Of a stretch of DNA of 10,472 nt, positions 1-5,635 are shown piece after piece; the stretch's first letter is position 1, and the number at the start of each line of letters is the position of its first letter. The DNA comes from an uncultured Desulfovibrio sp. (GTDB lineage: Bacteria; Desulfobacterota; Desulfovibrionia; Desulfovibrionales; Desulfovibrionaceae). Below the pieces are notes generated by a model. That model made no database searches. It was not told the origin of the DNA and worked only from the letters and a program-made list of their open reading frames with translations. A program made the translations under genes and the position numbers. Where the stretch lies: contig CAMWTD010000051.1 of assembly GCA_947177085.1 (NCBI GenBank), positions 1 to 10,472 of the forward strand. Direction: 5' to 3'.

Positions 1-39
1 TCTTCGCGCGGGAAAGTAGGAAGCTGCCAAATTCTTCCA

Positions 40-73
40 CCGCCCCCGAAAGGCCGCCGCCTTCCGGGGGCGG
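40..73 (+). terminator. GC-rich hairpin, possible terminator
   Basis: Two 14-nt arms (40-53 and 60-73) pair with one mismatch around a 6-nt loop. The core pairs CCGCCCCCG with CGGGGGCGG. No real T-run follows on either strand, so it is not a canonical intrinsic terminator. Its place after a stop codon at 17-19 fits the end of an off-window gene. Confidence 0.3.
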
Positions 74-147
74 TCGCGTTTGGCGTAAAATATGCTTCTT
101 TTGGAGAGGTCGTGTTATAGAACCCAGTTGATAGAAATTCCTTAATT

Positions 148-172
148 CCGTCTGGATCGGAGCGACAGACGG
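148..172. repeat. Inverted repeat CCGTCTG / CAGACGG
   Basis: A perfect 7-bp inverted repeat, CCGTCTG at 148-154 and CAGACGG at 166-172, flanks an 11-nt spacer. It sits 8 nt before the larger hairpin at 181-220, so the two could form adjacent stems in one RNA. Confidence 0.45.
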
Positions 173-180
173 ATGCGAGT

Positions 181-220
181 GCCGGAAGAATCCTAAAAAA
201 TAAGATTTTTAGGTTCCGGC
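181..220. repeat. Long two-part hairpin
   Basis: The outer arms GCCGGAA (181-187) and TTCCGGC (214-220) pair perfectly. Inside, CCTAAAAA and TTTTTAGG form an 8-bp stem around a 6-nt loop, leaving a 4-nt bulge (GAAT) on the left side only. The strong GC-clamped base and AT-rich upper stem resemble a structured RNA or a mobile-element end. No T-run follows it, so a simple terminator is less likely. Confidence 0.5.
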
Positions 221-263
221 AAGGAAGAGAAAAATTGCGCTAGCCGTTGGCGAGTCTTCGAGC

Positions 264-364
264 CTTACGGATAGCGACAGTGGCATCGTTGACTGGCCAA
301 CGCGGTAACTAACTGCTGTCTTCGCGGCAGCCGTTGCCCGAAGGGCTTACGGATGGCGACAGTG
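264..364 (+). repeat. Direct repeat pair, 82-bp spacing
   Basis: The 19-nt segments at 264-282 and 346-364 differ at one base (CTTACGGAT, then A or G, then GCGACAGTG). Read in matching frames they encode similar peptides (LTDSDSG and LTDGDSD). The 82-bp spacing is not a multiple of three, so the copies lie in different frames. This fits an old internal duplication in a coding sequence that later took a frameshift. Confidence 0.45.
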
Positions 365-576
365 ATTGCAATGATGTGACCACATCGTTACGCAAGCTGT
401 CTTCAAGCGTAGTTTCCTGCGTCACAACGCTTGAAGCATCCGTAGCTTCCTTCGTCGCAACGGCTGAAGCAACGCTGTTTTTGACGGATAATTTCGGCGT
501 CATGCAGGCAGCAAAGGCCCAACGTCAACTCGGAAGTTTAACAAAGCCTTTGGAGAAGGTTCCCTCGCCAGGCTGA
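334..576 (+). pseudogene. Probable gene remnant with three 11-residue repeats
   Basis: An 80-codon open frame from a TTG, with no convincing ribosome binding site. Its middle (codons at 376-474) is three successive 33-bp units encoding 11-residue repeats: VTTSLRKLSSS, VVSCVTTLEAS and VASFVATAEAT. Hydrophobic residues recur at repeat positions 1, 5 and 8, the pattern of a hendecad coiled coil. The last two units also match at DNA level (about 26 of 33 bases), so the repeats arose by tandem duplication. The frame runs into TGA at 574-576, and similar upstream coding text is out of frame. I read it as a fragment of a fibrous protein, such as a phage tail-fibre stalk or surface stalk. That identity is a guess. 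Confidence 0.3.
401..436. repeat. 10-bp perfect inverted repeat
   Basis: CTTCAAGCGT at 401-410 and ACGCTTGAAG at 427-436 are exact reverse complements separated by 16 nt. They lie within the 11-residue-repeat ORF, so the symmetry may be partly chance from repetitive codons, but ten perfect pairs is notable. Confidence 0.4.
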
Positions 577-654
577 CGGTGGCGGCACAAGTGTTGCCGG
601 GAAAGCCACCCAAGCCTCCTTGCGGGGCACAAGATTGGAACGAAAAGCAGGCAG

Positions 655-723
655 ATGAACTCACCGGGCATGGAGAACCGCAAGAGGGCGTATGCTGCCA
701 AATCAGTGGCATTACTTCGGTAA
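655..723 (+). CDS. Tiny ORF before the radical SAM gene (doubtful)
   Basis: A 22-codon ATG-to-TAA frame ending 12 nt before the radical SAM start. The peptide begins MNSPGMENRKRAYAAKS and ends VALLR; it is basic and has no cysteine. Only a weak purine-rich AGCAGG precedes the ATG. It shares the frame of the remnant ORF at 334-576, so it may be just the tail of that broken gene. Alternatives are a translated leader peptide or a peptide substrate of the neighbouring enzyme; nothing in the sequence proves either. Confidence 0.15.
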   Translation: MNSPGMENRKRAYAAKSVALLR

Positions 724-735
724 AGAGGAATTTCC

Positions 736-2601
736 ATGAAAGTTGTGTTGGTTAACATATATGAATACTCTTATCTGGGAACCCGTTGCCTTGCGGCGTA
801 CCTTCAGGAGAATGGTATTGAAACCCACAACATTATTTTTCAAGAGCGACCAAGAAAGTGTGTAGCCAGCCCGTCTCCCGATGCGGTCTTTGGCTATCAT
901 GTCTATACCAACGGCAGGATTTATGAGGATCAGGTTGTGGGGAGCGGCATCCCCTCTTCCCCGGAAGCCATCGAGGCGTTGAAACAAGCCTTAAGAGACC
1001 AGAATCCGGATATCATCGGCTTTTCCTCCAGGTCGACCTATAACCCGTTGGCGCCCGAATTCGCGCAAATCTTCCGTGAGACAGCCCCTGCGGCACTCCT
1101 TGTGGCCGGCGGCTTTGGACCCACGCTTGAGCCTGACGTGTATTTTAAGGCAGGCTTCGACTGCGTTGTGCGCGGCGATGGCGAAGAGGCTTTGCTTGAA
1201 ATATGCCTGGCCTGGAATAAAAATGACAGGAATGCCCTGTTACATGTTCCCAATTCCTGCTGGTCCAAAACGTTTGGCGGATTTTCCAATCCCATGCGCG
1301 ACCAGAAAAAAGATATCTCTGCGTATCCAGCGCCTTTGAGCGGCAACCCGCATTTTTCCTATATTGATCAAGATGGGATCTTGCATTCAAAGAGGGATCC
1401 CATATTGCAGGGCGAAGCGTATTTCACGTTCTTTGGCCGAGGCTGTATTGGGACTTGTGCCTATTGTTCCGGCGGGAACTGGAGTACGCTTTATCGCAAT
1501 GAAGGCAAAAAAGCTTATAAAAGGCGCAACAGGGCTATTGACGATGTCATAGAGGAACTCAAAAATCTGCCGGCAAACATCAAAAGAGTGGTGTTTGCCG
1601 ACGAATATTGGGGCAACTCCTCCAAAGTGACCTTTGAATTCTTTACTAAATACAAGAAACATGTTCGTATACCCTTTTTCGCGTATCTCAATTATGATCA
1701 AGTGGTTAATGAGCCTGAACTGTTCACATTGATTCTCGATGCCGGGCTGCTGCAAACAGGAGTTGGCTTTCAGACGGGTTCTTATGAACTTGCCAAAAAA
1801 TACTATAACCGGAAGCAGGATTATAAACTTTTATTGGACTATACGTGGCTCATGTTCAGGAACAAGGTTTCTGTAAATCCTCAATTCATAGGCGGGAACT
1901 GCTATGAAACGAAAGAGGATTTTCTGAAAACCCTGGACGTTATACGCCAGCTTCCTTTTGATATTGAATCCCCCTATTCAGTGCAACTGCAGTGCAATCA
2001 GCTTAAGCCGCATCCCGGCTCACCACTTCTGGAATTGGCCCCGCGGGTGGCATCGCATCCGATGGCCACAAAGGAGTGGCATTTCCGTGCCATTCTGATG
2101 GATATGGCCAGAATAATCACTGAAGAGGAGGTGGAATATCTATGGGGCCATACGCTCTATCGCAATGATCCCTTAAAACTGCAGGAACTTTTTAATAAAC
2201 TTCTTTTAAAGCGACAATACGCGCATTATAAAAAATTAATCAATGAAAGCGGCCATAAAAGATGGCTGTTCTACGGGGCAAATGCATCTTATCATAAAAA
2301 CAAGGACTTTTTCAAATCTCTTGGCGCTGAGGCTCTTCTGCTCGATAAGGAGTTTATTTGCGACCAAAAAACCCTAGACGGACTCCCTGTCAGGGATATT
2401 GATGAATTCTTTGCCTCCAATATTCCCGATGATTTTCAGGTGATGATTTTCAGCGCGCAGCCGTGGTGGCTTGGCAAGAAACTTTTGCGTACCCACAAAG
2501 TTCCTTTTGAAAATATCCACTCTTGCGCATCTAATTGGAGCAGCCCCTTTTCTGCGGAGAAAGTGGAGGAGATAGAGTCTTTTGGCGATGTATGTCTCTG
2601 A
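736..2601 (+). CDS. B12-binding-type radical SAM protein with extra C-terminal domain
   Basis: A 621-residue protein. Residues 1 to about 165 resemble a cobalamin-binding Rossmann domain, with IIGFSS, LLVAGGFGPTLEPD and VVRGDGEEALLE in the usual order. The DxHxxG cobalamin-ligand motif is not evident, so B12 may bind base-off without a protein histidine, or not at all. The radical SAM core starts near residue 226, and C237, C241 and C244 form the CxxxCxxC motif that binds the 4Fe-4S cluster and S-adenosylmethionine. After about residue 505 comes another domain, with a GAN motif after two short strands and a GLPV segment. It looks like the Rossmann-like domain attached to some sugar- or glycan-modifying enzymes (inference). 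The start follows AGAGGAA (724-730) with good spacing. The DNA is much richer in A and T than genes to the right (26 G+C in the 60 bases from 1501, against 38 in the 60 from 9001), suggesting transfer. The substrate is unknown; methylation or another radical modification is possible. Confidence 0.85.
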   Translation: MKVVLVNIYEYSYLGTRCLAAYLQENGIETHNIIFQERPRKCVASPSPDAVFGYHVYTNGRIYEDQVVGSGIPSSPEAIEALKQALRDQNPDIIGFSSRSTYNPLAPEFAQIFRETAPAALLVAGGFGPTLEPDVYFKAGFDCVVRGDGEEALLEICLAWNKNDRNALLHVPNSCWSKTFGGFSNPMRDQKKDISAYPAPLSGNPHFSYIDQDGILHSKRDPILQGEAYFTFFGRGCIGTCAYCSGGNWSTLYRNEGKKAYKRRNRAIDDVIEELKNLPANIKRVVFADEYWGNSSKVTFEFFTKYKKHVRIPFFAYLNYDQVVNEPELFTLILDAGLLQTGVGFQTGSYELAKKYYNRKQDYKLLLDYTWLMFRNKVSVNPQFIGGNCYETKEDFLKTLDVIRQLPFDIESPYSVQLQCNQLKPHPGSPLLELAPRVASHPMATKEWHFRAILMDMARIITEEEVEYLWGHTLYRNDPLKLQELFNKLLLKRQYAHYKKLINESGHKRWLFYGANASYHKNKDFFKSLGAEALLLDKEFICDQKTLDGLPVRDIDEFFASNIPDDFQVMIFSAQPWWLGKKLLRTHKVPFENIHSCASNWSSPFSAEKVEEIESFGDVCL

Positions 2602-2906
2602 GCAATGGGGCAACAGGCAAGGATCAATCCCCCCGGGCGTGAAGGTTTTTCCAGCTTCTTCGCGCCGTGTGCCGCAGCCGGCGAAAAATTTCGGCAAGCA
2701 CTGGCCGCGAGCTTGGAGGGGATGGCACAAGCAAGGCGGGAGGCGCCTCCGGCGCAGGGCGGCGGATCTTTTGGAGGGGTTGAGGCCGGAGCCTCTCGAT
2801 TTTGGCACGGGCCCGCCCTGCCCAAACAAGCCAAAGATGGATGCGCAAGAGAAAGCCCGGAATGTTCCAGGCTTTCCGCTTTTAAGCGCGATTGGGCCTG
2901 TGGAAC
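2602..2906. other. Convergent spacer without a convincing gene
   Basis: This 305-bp gap separates the converging radical SAM and SDR genes. G+C rises sharply at its left end compared with the radical SAM gene. It holds a perfect 12-bp palindrome GGAGGCGCCTCC (2739-2750), a small GAGGC/GCCTC stem at 2782-2795 followed by TCGATTTT, and the hairpin at 2851-2876. Overlapping frames of about 110-150 codons exist on both strands, but they mix odd arginine-, proline- and alanine-rich text and have no family signature, so I do not call a gene. Confidence 0.55.
2851..2876 (+). terminator. Candidate terminator between convergent genes
   Basis: GAAAGCC (2851-2857) pairs with GGCTTTC (2870-2876), and GGA/TCC extends the stem past one mismatch. 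On the plus strand the hairpin is followed by CGCTTTTAAG, a weak T-run. It lies 250 bp beyond the radical SAM stop and 31 bp beyond the SDR stop, so it may serve either gene. Confidence 0.35.
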
Positions 2907-3557
2907 CTATGTGCCCACGGTGAATCTTTCGCGAAAATGCCTGGGCTTTTCTATTTCATCCACAAAGGCGACCGCATAGTCGGCGACGCTCATGTGGCTG
3001 CTGCCGTTGGAGAGATCAACGATCAGGTTGTCCTTTCCGGTGCGGTATTTTCCTGTACGCGGCCCTTCTTCAAGGAAGTTGGGGGGCGAGATGAAGACCC
3101 AGTCAAACTCGTTTTCCCGCTTCAGCAGGTCCTTGACGACGGCTGTGGACTTTGCGCCGCCCTCGTACTGCGGCGGGAAGAAATAGCTTTCCATGAGGGG
3201 CACGCCGGGAGCCACTTCCGCCGTGCCCGCACCGCCAACGGCCACAAGCCGGGGCGTCCCGGCCCGCTTGACCGCACGGATGATGCTTTCCGTGCCCCTG
3301 GTCTGTTGGGCTATGCGGTCCGCCACAGAGAGGGAGCGGGGCGGCGCATAGGCATGGACAACGACGTCATAGCCCGCAATCGCCTTCGCAAGGGCCTCGC
3401 TGTCAGTGATGTCGATTTCAACCGCCTCCAGATTCTCGGCGGGGGGAAGTTTTTTCTTGTCGCGCATGAGGGCGCGGACGGTGTGGCCGCGCGACAACGC
3501 TTCGCCCAGGATGGGCGCGCCAACATAGCCTGTTGCGCCTATGATAGCGATTTTCAT
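2907..3557 (-). CDS. NAD(P)-binding SDR-like protein (atypical short-chain family)
   Basis: A 216-residue single-domain Rossmann protein. The N-terminus carries the dinucleotide-binding motif GATGYVG (residues 7-13), with arginines at 28 and 32 placed as in NADP-preferring members. The body matches the YwnB-like, NmrA/atypical SDR group: VDIT-type segment, VVHAYAPP, LVAVGGAG, a DWVFISPPNFLEEGPRTGKYR stretch and the terminal RFTVG. The classical catalytic YxxxK is absent; a Tyr occurs in PPQYEGGAK with different spacing. Proteins of this group are cytosolic putative reductases or redox-sensing binders of unknown substrate. The start has a strong GCAGGAG ribosome site. Upstream, a perfect TTGACA (complement of 3613-3618) could be a -35 element, but no good -10 is visible. 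It shares its direction with the nuclease 210 bp upstream but is probably transcribed separately. Confidence 0.85.
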   Translation of the reverse strand: MKIAIIGATGYVGAPILGEALSRGHTVRALMRDKKKLPPAENLEAVEIDITDSEALAKAIAGYDVVVHAYAPPRSLSVADRIAQQTRGTESIIRAVKRAGTPRLVAVGGAGTAEVAPGVPLMESYFFPPQYEGGAKSTAVVKDLLKRENEFDWVFISPPNFLEEGPRTGKYRTGKDNLIVDLSNGSSHMSVADYAVAFVDEIEKPRHFRERFTVGT

Positions 3558-3767
3558 GGGTTTCTCCTGCAGGATTCATTTCATGGGCTAGGGGACCACA
3601 CACTCGGATGCCTGTCAACTGGCCGGGAGGCGTGGAGCGTAAAGGCAACGGAACCCGGAAGCGGGCGAGGGGCACGCGGCGGGGACAGAGGACGGGGGGA
3701 GTGAAGGGAAGCTCGACGGGGAAAGCCATCGCACGGCTGGGCAGTGCCGCGGCGTCGGTGCTGCTTG

Positions 3768-4280
3768 CTACCTTTTCTGTTGCGCGCGCCGAATCTTTCG
3801 CCAGGTCCACGGCGGCATCGCAGCCTCGTCCGCCCAGAGGCCGCGACGGGCGGCCCTGGCCTCGCGCTGGTGCAGCCGCCACAGGTCGCAGACGGGCAGC
3901 TTGCAGAAGCGGTCATCCACCCAGGCGAGGCCCGCACTGACGAGCGCGTCCTGGATGACCAGCATGTCGCTCACAAGGACGATGCCGCCGACCTCACGCT
4001 TGTAGCTCATGCCCCTTTGCGCCGGCACGATTTCCACCGTCTTGCCGGCCAACACCTGTTTCGCCAGTTCGCGCGCCTCCTCGCCATAGGGCTGGCCGAG
4101 CTCGGGACAGTCGATGCCGTAGATGCGCACCTTGTGCGGTTTTTCCTGCTTCGCGCCCACGCGCCGGGCCGTGATGCTGTCCCCGTCGTGGATGGAGAGC
4201 ACCTCGGCCGGGAAGGCATGGGCGGTTGACGCGCAAAGGAACGCCCCGAGCAGGAGCGCCGGGAGGAAATACCATCGCAT
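3768..4280 (-). CDS. Exported staphylococcal-nuclease-like (thermonuclease) protein
   Basis: A 170-residue secreted nuclease of the SNase family, expected to cut DNA or RNA outside the cytoplasm using Ca2+. Residues 1-22 are a signal peptide with a hydrophobic core and a THA cleavage site before FPAEV. The mature part shows HDGDSI (D34 corresponds to the Ca2+-binding aspartate) and VRIYGIDCPE with R52, D57 and E60, matching the catalytic Arg, Asp and Glu. YKREVG near residue 95 probably supplies the second catalytic arginine, though one extra residue is needed to align it with the usual YGR motif. The tail has the paired cysteines C126 and C131 followed by EARAARRGLWAD, typical of bacterial exported members. 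The start is preceded by TAGGATAATCT. It is divergent from the exported-protein gene at 4511. A periplasmic or extracellular nutrient or biofilm nuclease is the likely role. Confidence 0.88.
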   Translation of the reverse strand: MRWYFLPALLLGAFLCASTAHAFPAEVLSIHDGDSITARRVGAKQEKPHKVRIYGIDCPELGQPYGEEARELAKQVLAGKTVEIVPAQRGMSYKREVGGIVLVSDMLVIQDALVSAGLAWVDDRFCKLPVCDLWRLHQREARAARRGLWADEAAMPPWTWRKIRRAQQKR

Positions 4281-4510
4281 AGATTATCCTATAGCATAGG
4301 CAAGGCGTGCCCACAAGCCCATGCGGAGCCGGACGCCCCGGCAATGCCGGGATGCTGTTCCCGCCTCCGCGGGAAGGGGCTGCTGCCGGGGGAGCCCATC
4401 CGGACACTGGCGCAACGGAGCGATGCGCGATATGCTGCACCGGGCCCATGCTCCGGCGCGGAGTGACGGGCCCAGAAAGAGGAACAGTTCCCGAGCAGGA
4501 GAGAGTGACG
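4281..4510. promoter_or_regulatory. Divergent spacer with a series of hairpins
   Basis: This gap must hold the promoters of the nuclease (-) and the exported protein (+), but no clear -35/-10 pair stands out. It contains a CCTAT-AGC-ATAGG palindrome (4288-4300) over the nuclease ribosome-binding region, CCCGGC/GCCGGG (4337-4351), a perfect 7-bp TTCCCGC/GCGGGAA stem (4358-4375), a nested GGGCCC and CTCCG/CGGAG hairpin (4442-4473), and GGAAC-A-GTTCC (4481-4491), which ends 19 nt before the ATG at 4511. The last two could shape the 5' leader of the exported-protein mRNA or be operator sites. Confidence 0.4.
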
Positions 4511-5068
4511 ATGAAAAAAGGCTTCCATGTATGGTGTTGGGCGGTGGCCCTGGTGCTGGCCCTCGGCCTGTGTGACGCGGCGTCGGCAAAGATACGCGCG
4601 CCGCGCCATCTCCACGGCCAGCAGGAGCAGGGCCAGCAGAATCCCGCCGCGCAACAGCAACAGCCCAGGGAGATCAAGACCGCCTATTTCAGCCTCAGCC
4701 TTGAAAAGGGCTGGCGGCTGCTCAAGCCCGTGCAGACGCAGAATGGCGCGGTGAGCGTGCTGCTGGGCGCGCCGGGCAACAAGGGGGCCATTGCCATCAA
4801 TGTGATGAAGGCCAACCTGGACGCCGAGGAGCTTGCCAAGAACATGCGCGCCAACATGGAGAAGGACAAGGTGAGCCTGGAGGCGCTGGAGGAGAAGGAC
4901 GGCATCCAGGAATTCGGCTTCACCCGGGGCAAGGCCACGGGGCGCGCCTGGATTGGGGCCAACGGCAAGGAGGCCGCGGCCGTGACCATCTTTGGCGACC
5001 AGGAGGCGGGCAAGGAAGTGATGAAGAAGCTCCAGCCCAAGGACCCGGCGATTTTCCCCAAGTTCTAG
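4511..5068 (+). CDS. Small exported protein, possibly DcrB/PsbP-like fold
   Basis: A 185-residue protein of no certain family. Residues 1-26 form a Sec signal peptide: basic MKK, a hydrophobic core, then the ASA cleavage site. A glutamine-rich linker (about 36-51) leads into a domain of about 130 residues beginning YFSLSLEKGWRLL, with a VSVLLGAP strand, a helical NLDAEELAKNMRANM segment and a VTIFGD strand, ending FPKF. That layout recalls DcrB/PsbP-like periplasmic proteins (low-certainty inference). No cysteine follows the signal, so it is not a lipoprotein. I chose ATG 4511 because AGGAGAG lies just upstream and the signal peptide starts there; the same frame is open back to 4307, but that would bury the signal. 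It has its own terminator at 5122-5150. Role unknown. Confidence 0.75.
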   Translation: MKKGFHVWCWAVALVLALGLCDAASAKIRAPRHLHGQQEQGQQNPAAQQQQPREIKTAYFSLSLEKGWRLLKPVQTQNGAVSVLLGAPGNKGAIAINVMKANLDAEELAKNMRANMEKDKVSLEALEEKDGIQEFGFTRGKATGRAWIGANGKEAAAVTIFGDQEAGKEVMKKLQPKDPAIFPKF

Positions 5069-5121
5069 GGGGGCTCGTCCGCCGGACATTTTGCCGCTTG
5101 CCCCAGTGGGGAGCGGCCGTA

Positions 5122-5150
5122 GAAAAACCCCGGGGCCACCGGGGTTTTTC
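5122..5150 (+). terminator. Strong intrinsic terminator of the exported-protein gene
   Basis: A perfect 12-bp stem (GAAAAACCCCGG with CCGGGGTTTTTC) surrounds a 5-nt loop. The A-run and T-run flanking the GC core make it functional in principle in both directions. It lies 54 bp after the stop at 5068. Confidence 0.85.
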
Positions 5151-5227
5151 TTGTGAAAGGCAAAACCGCCTGGGGGCGAGTGCCCCCCGCAATCCGCACC
5201 GCGCCCCGCGCAGGGCGTCAGATGCGG

Positions 5228-5251
5228 AAAACCCCCGGCAAAACCGGGGGC
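5228..5251 (-). terminator. Intrinsic terminator of the dsrC pair
   Basis: CCCCCGG (5232-5238) and CCGGGGG (5244-5250) pair around a 5-nt loop. On the minus strand the stem is followed by TTTT, and it begins 34 nt past the stop of the second dsrC. Together with the opposing terminator at 5122-5150 it insulates the two converging units. Confidence 0.8.
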
Positions 5252-5284
5252 TTTCTGCATAAGTGGGAGAAACAGCGGCGCGGA

Positions 5285-5602
5285 CTACACACAGCCGGTG
5301 GGCTTGGGCAGGCCGGCCATCTTGCAGGCGCCCTTGCCGGGACCGGAGGGGAACAGCTCGTAGATTTCCTTGAGCTTGTAGCCCGTGTTCTTGGAAAGGA
5401 TGCGCACCATGGGCGCAATGCCGTTCTTGCGGTAGTAGTCCTGGAGGAAGTCGAGCAGCTTCTGGTGGTCGGGGGTGATTTCCGGAATGCCTTCGGATTC
5501 TTTCACATACTCGAGCCATTCCGGGCACCAGTCATCGAAGTGCAGCAGGAAGCCGTCTTCATCCACTTCAAACGTCTTGCCCTTGAAGGTGATCTCAGCC
5601 AT
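5285..5602 (-). CDS. dsrC: DsrC sulfur-carrier protein, downstream copy
   Basis: A 105-residue cytosolic protein of the DsrC/TusE family, full length. The C-terminal arm ends GACKMAGLPKPTGCV, with both conserved cysteines C93 and C104; C104 is the penultimate residue. In sulfate reducers these cysteines accept the sulfur atom from sulfite at DsrAB as a trisulfide, which is then reduced by the membrane complex DsrMKJOP (established knowledge). DDWCPEW (C26) and the RKNGIAPMVRILSKNTGYKLKE helix region are as expected. It differs from the upstream copy at six residues (T10, H21, P40, E41, L49, I80), all outside the C-terminal arm. The start has its own strong AAAAAGGAGGA site, 33 bp after the first copy's stop, so the two are probably one operon ending at the 5228-5251 terminator. 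Confidence 0.95.
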   Translation of the reverse strand: MAEITFKGKTFEVDEDGFLLHFDDWCPEWLEYVKESEGIPEITPDHQKLLDFLQDYYRKNGIAPMVRILSKNTGYKLKEIYELFPSGPGKGACKMAGLPKPTGCV

Positions 5603-5635
5603 GCGCGTGTCCTCCTTTTTAGGAAAAAGCGTTGA

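Larger units (their letters stand above)
1..735. other. Hairpin-rich region with gene remnants, no intact gene
   Basis: No reading frame here looks like a normal intact gene. The stretch holds a GC-rich hairpin (40-73), two inverted repeats close together (148-172 and 181-220), a near-identical 19-bp direct repeat (264-282 and 346-364), a 10-bp inverted repeat (401-436), and a short ORF with 11-residue repeats (334-576). A stop codon at 17-19 followed by the 40-73 hairpin could mark the end of a gene lying left of the window, but only a few codons would be visible. Base composition is mixed and less GC-rich than the right half of the window. I read it as a degraded accessory segment that also carries the leader of the radical SAM gene. 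Confidence 0.5.

Noticed and set aside
264..364. Diversity-generating retroelement template/variable repeat pair
   Set aside because: The repeats are only 19 bp with one difference, there is no reverse transcriptase or accessory gene, and no adenine-biased variation.
148..436. CRISPR array, tRNA or retron RNA
   Set aside because: No regular repeat-spacer pattern, no cloverleaf, and no reverse transcriptase or Cas gene nearby; the stems differ from each other in sequence.
2605..2979. 124-codon plus-strand frame in the convergent spacer
   Set aside because: It overlaps the end of the SDR gene on the other strand and shows no recognisable domain; the frames at 2582-2923 and 2374-2829 fail for the same reasons.
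4307..4510. Longer start for the exported protein
   Set aside because: The extension would place 68 residues before an obvious signal peptide that has its own ribosome binding site.
4289..5260. 323-codon minus-strand frame across the exported-protein gene
   Set aside because: It reads through the signal peptide, the conserved-looking domain and the terminator of the plus-strand gene; no family motif or ribosome site.
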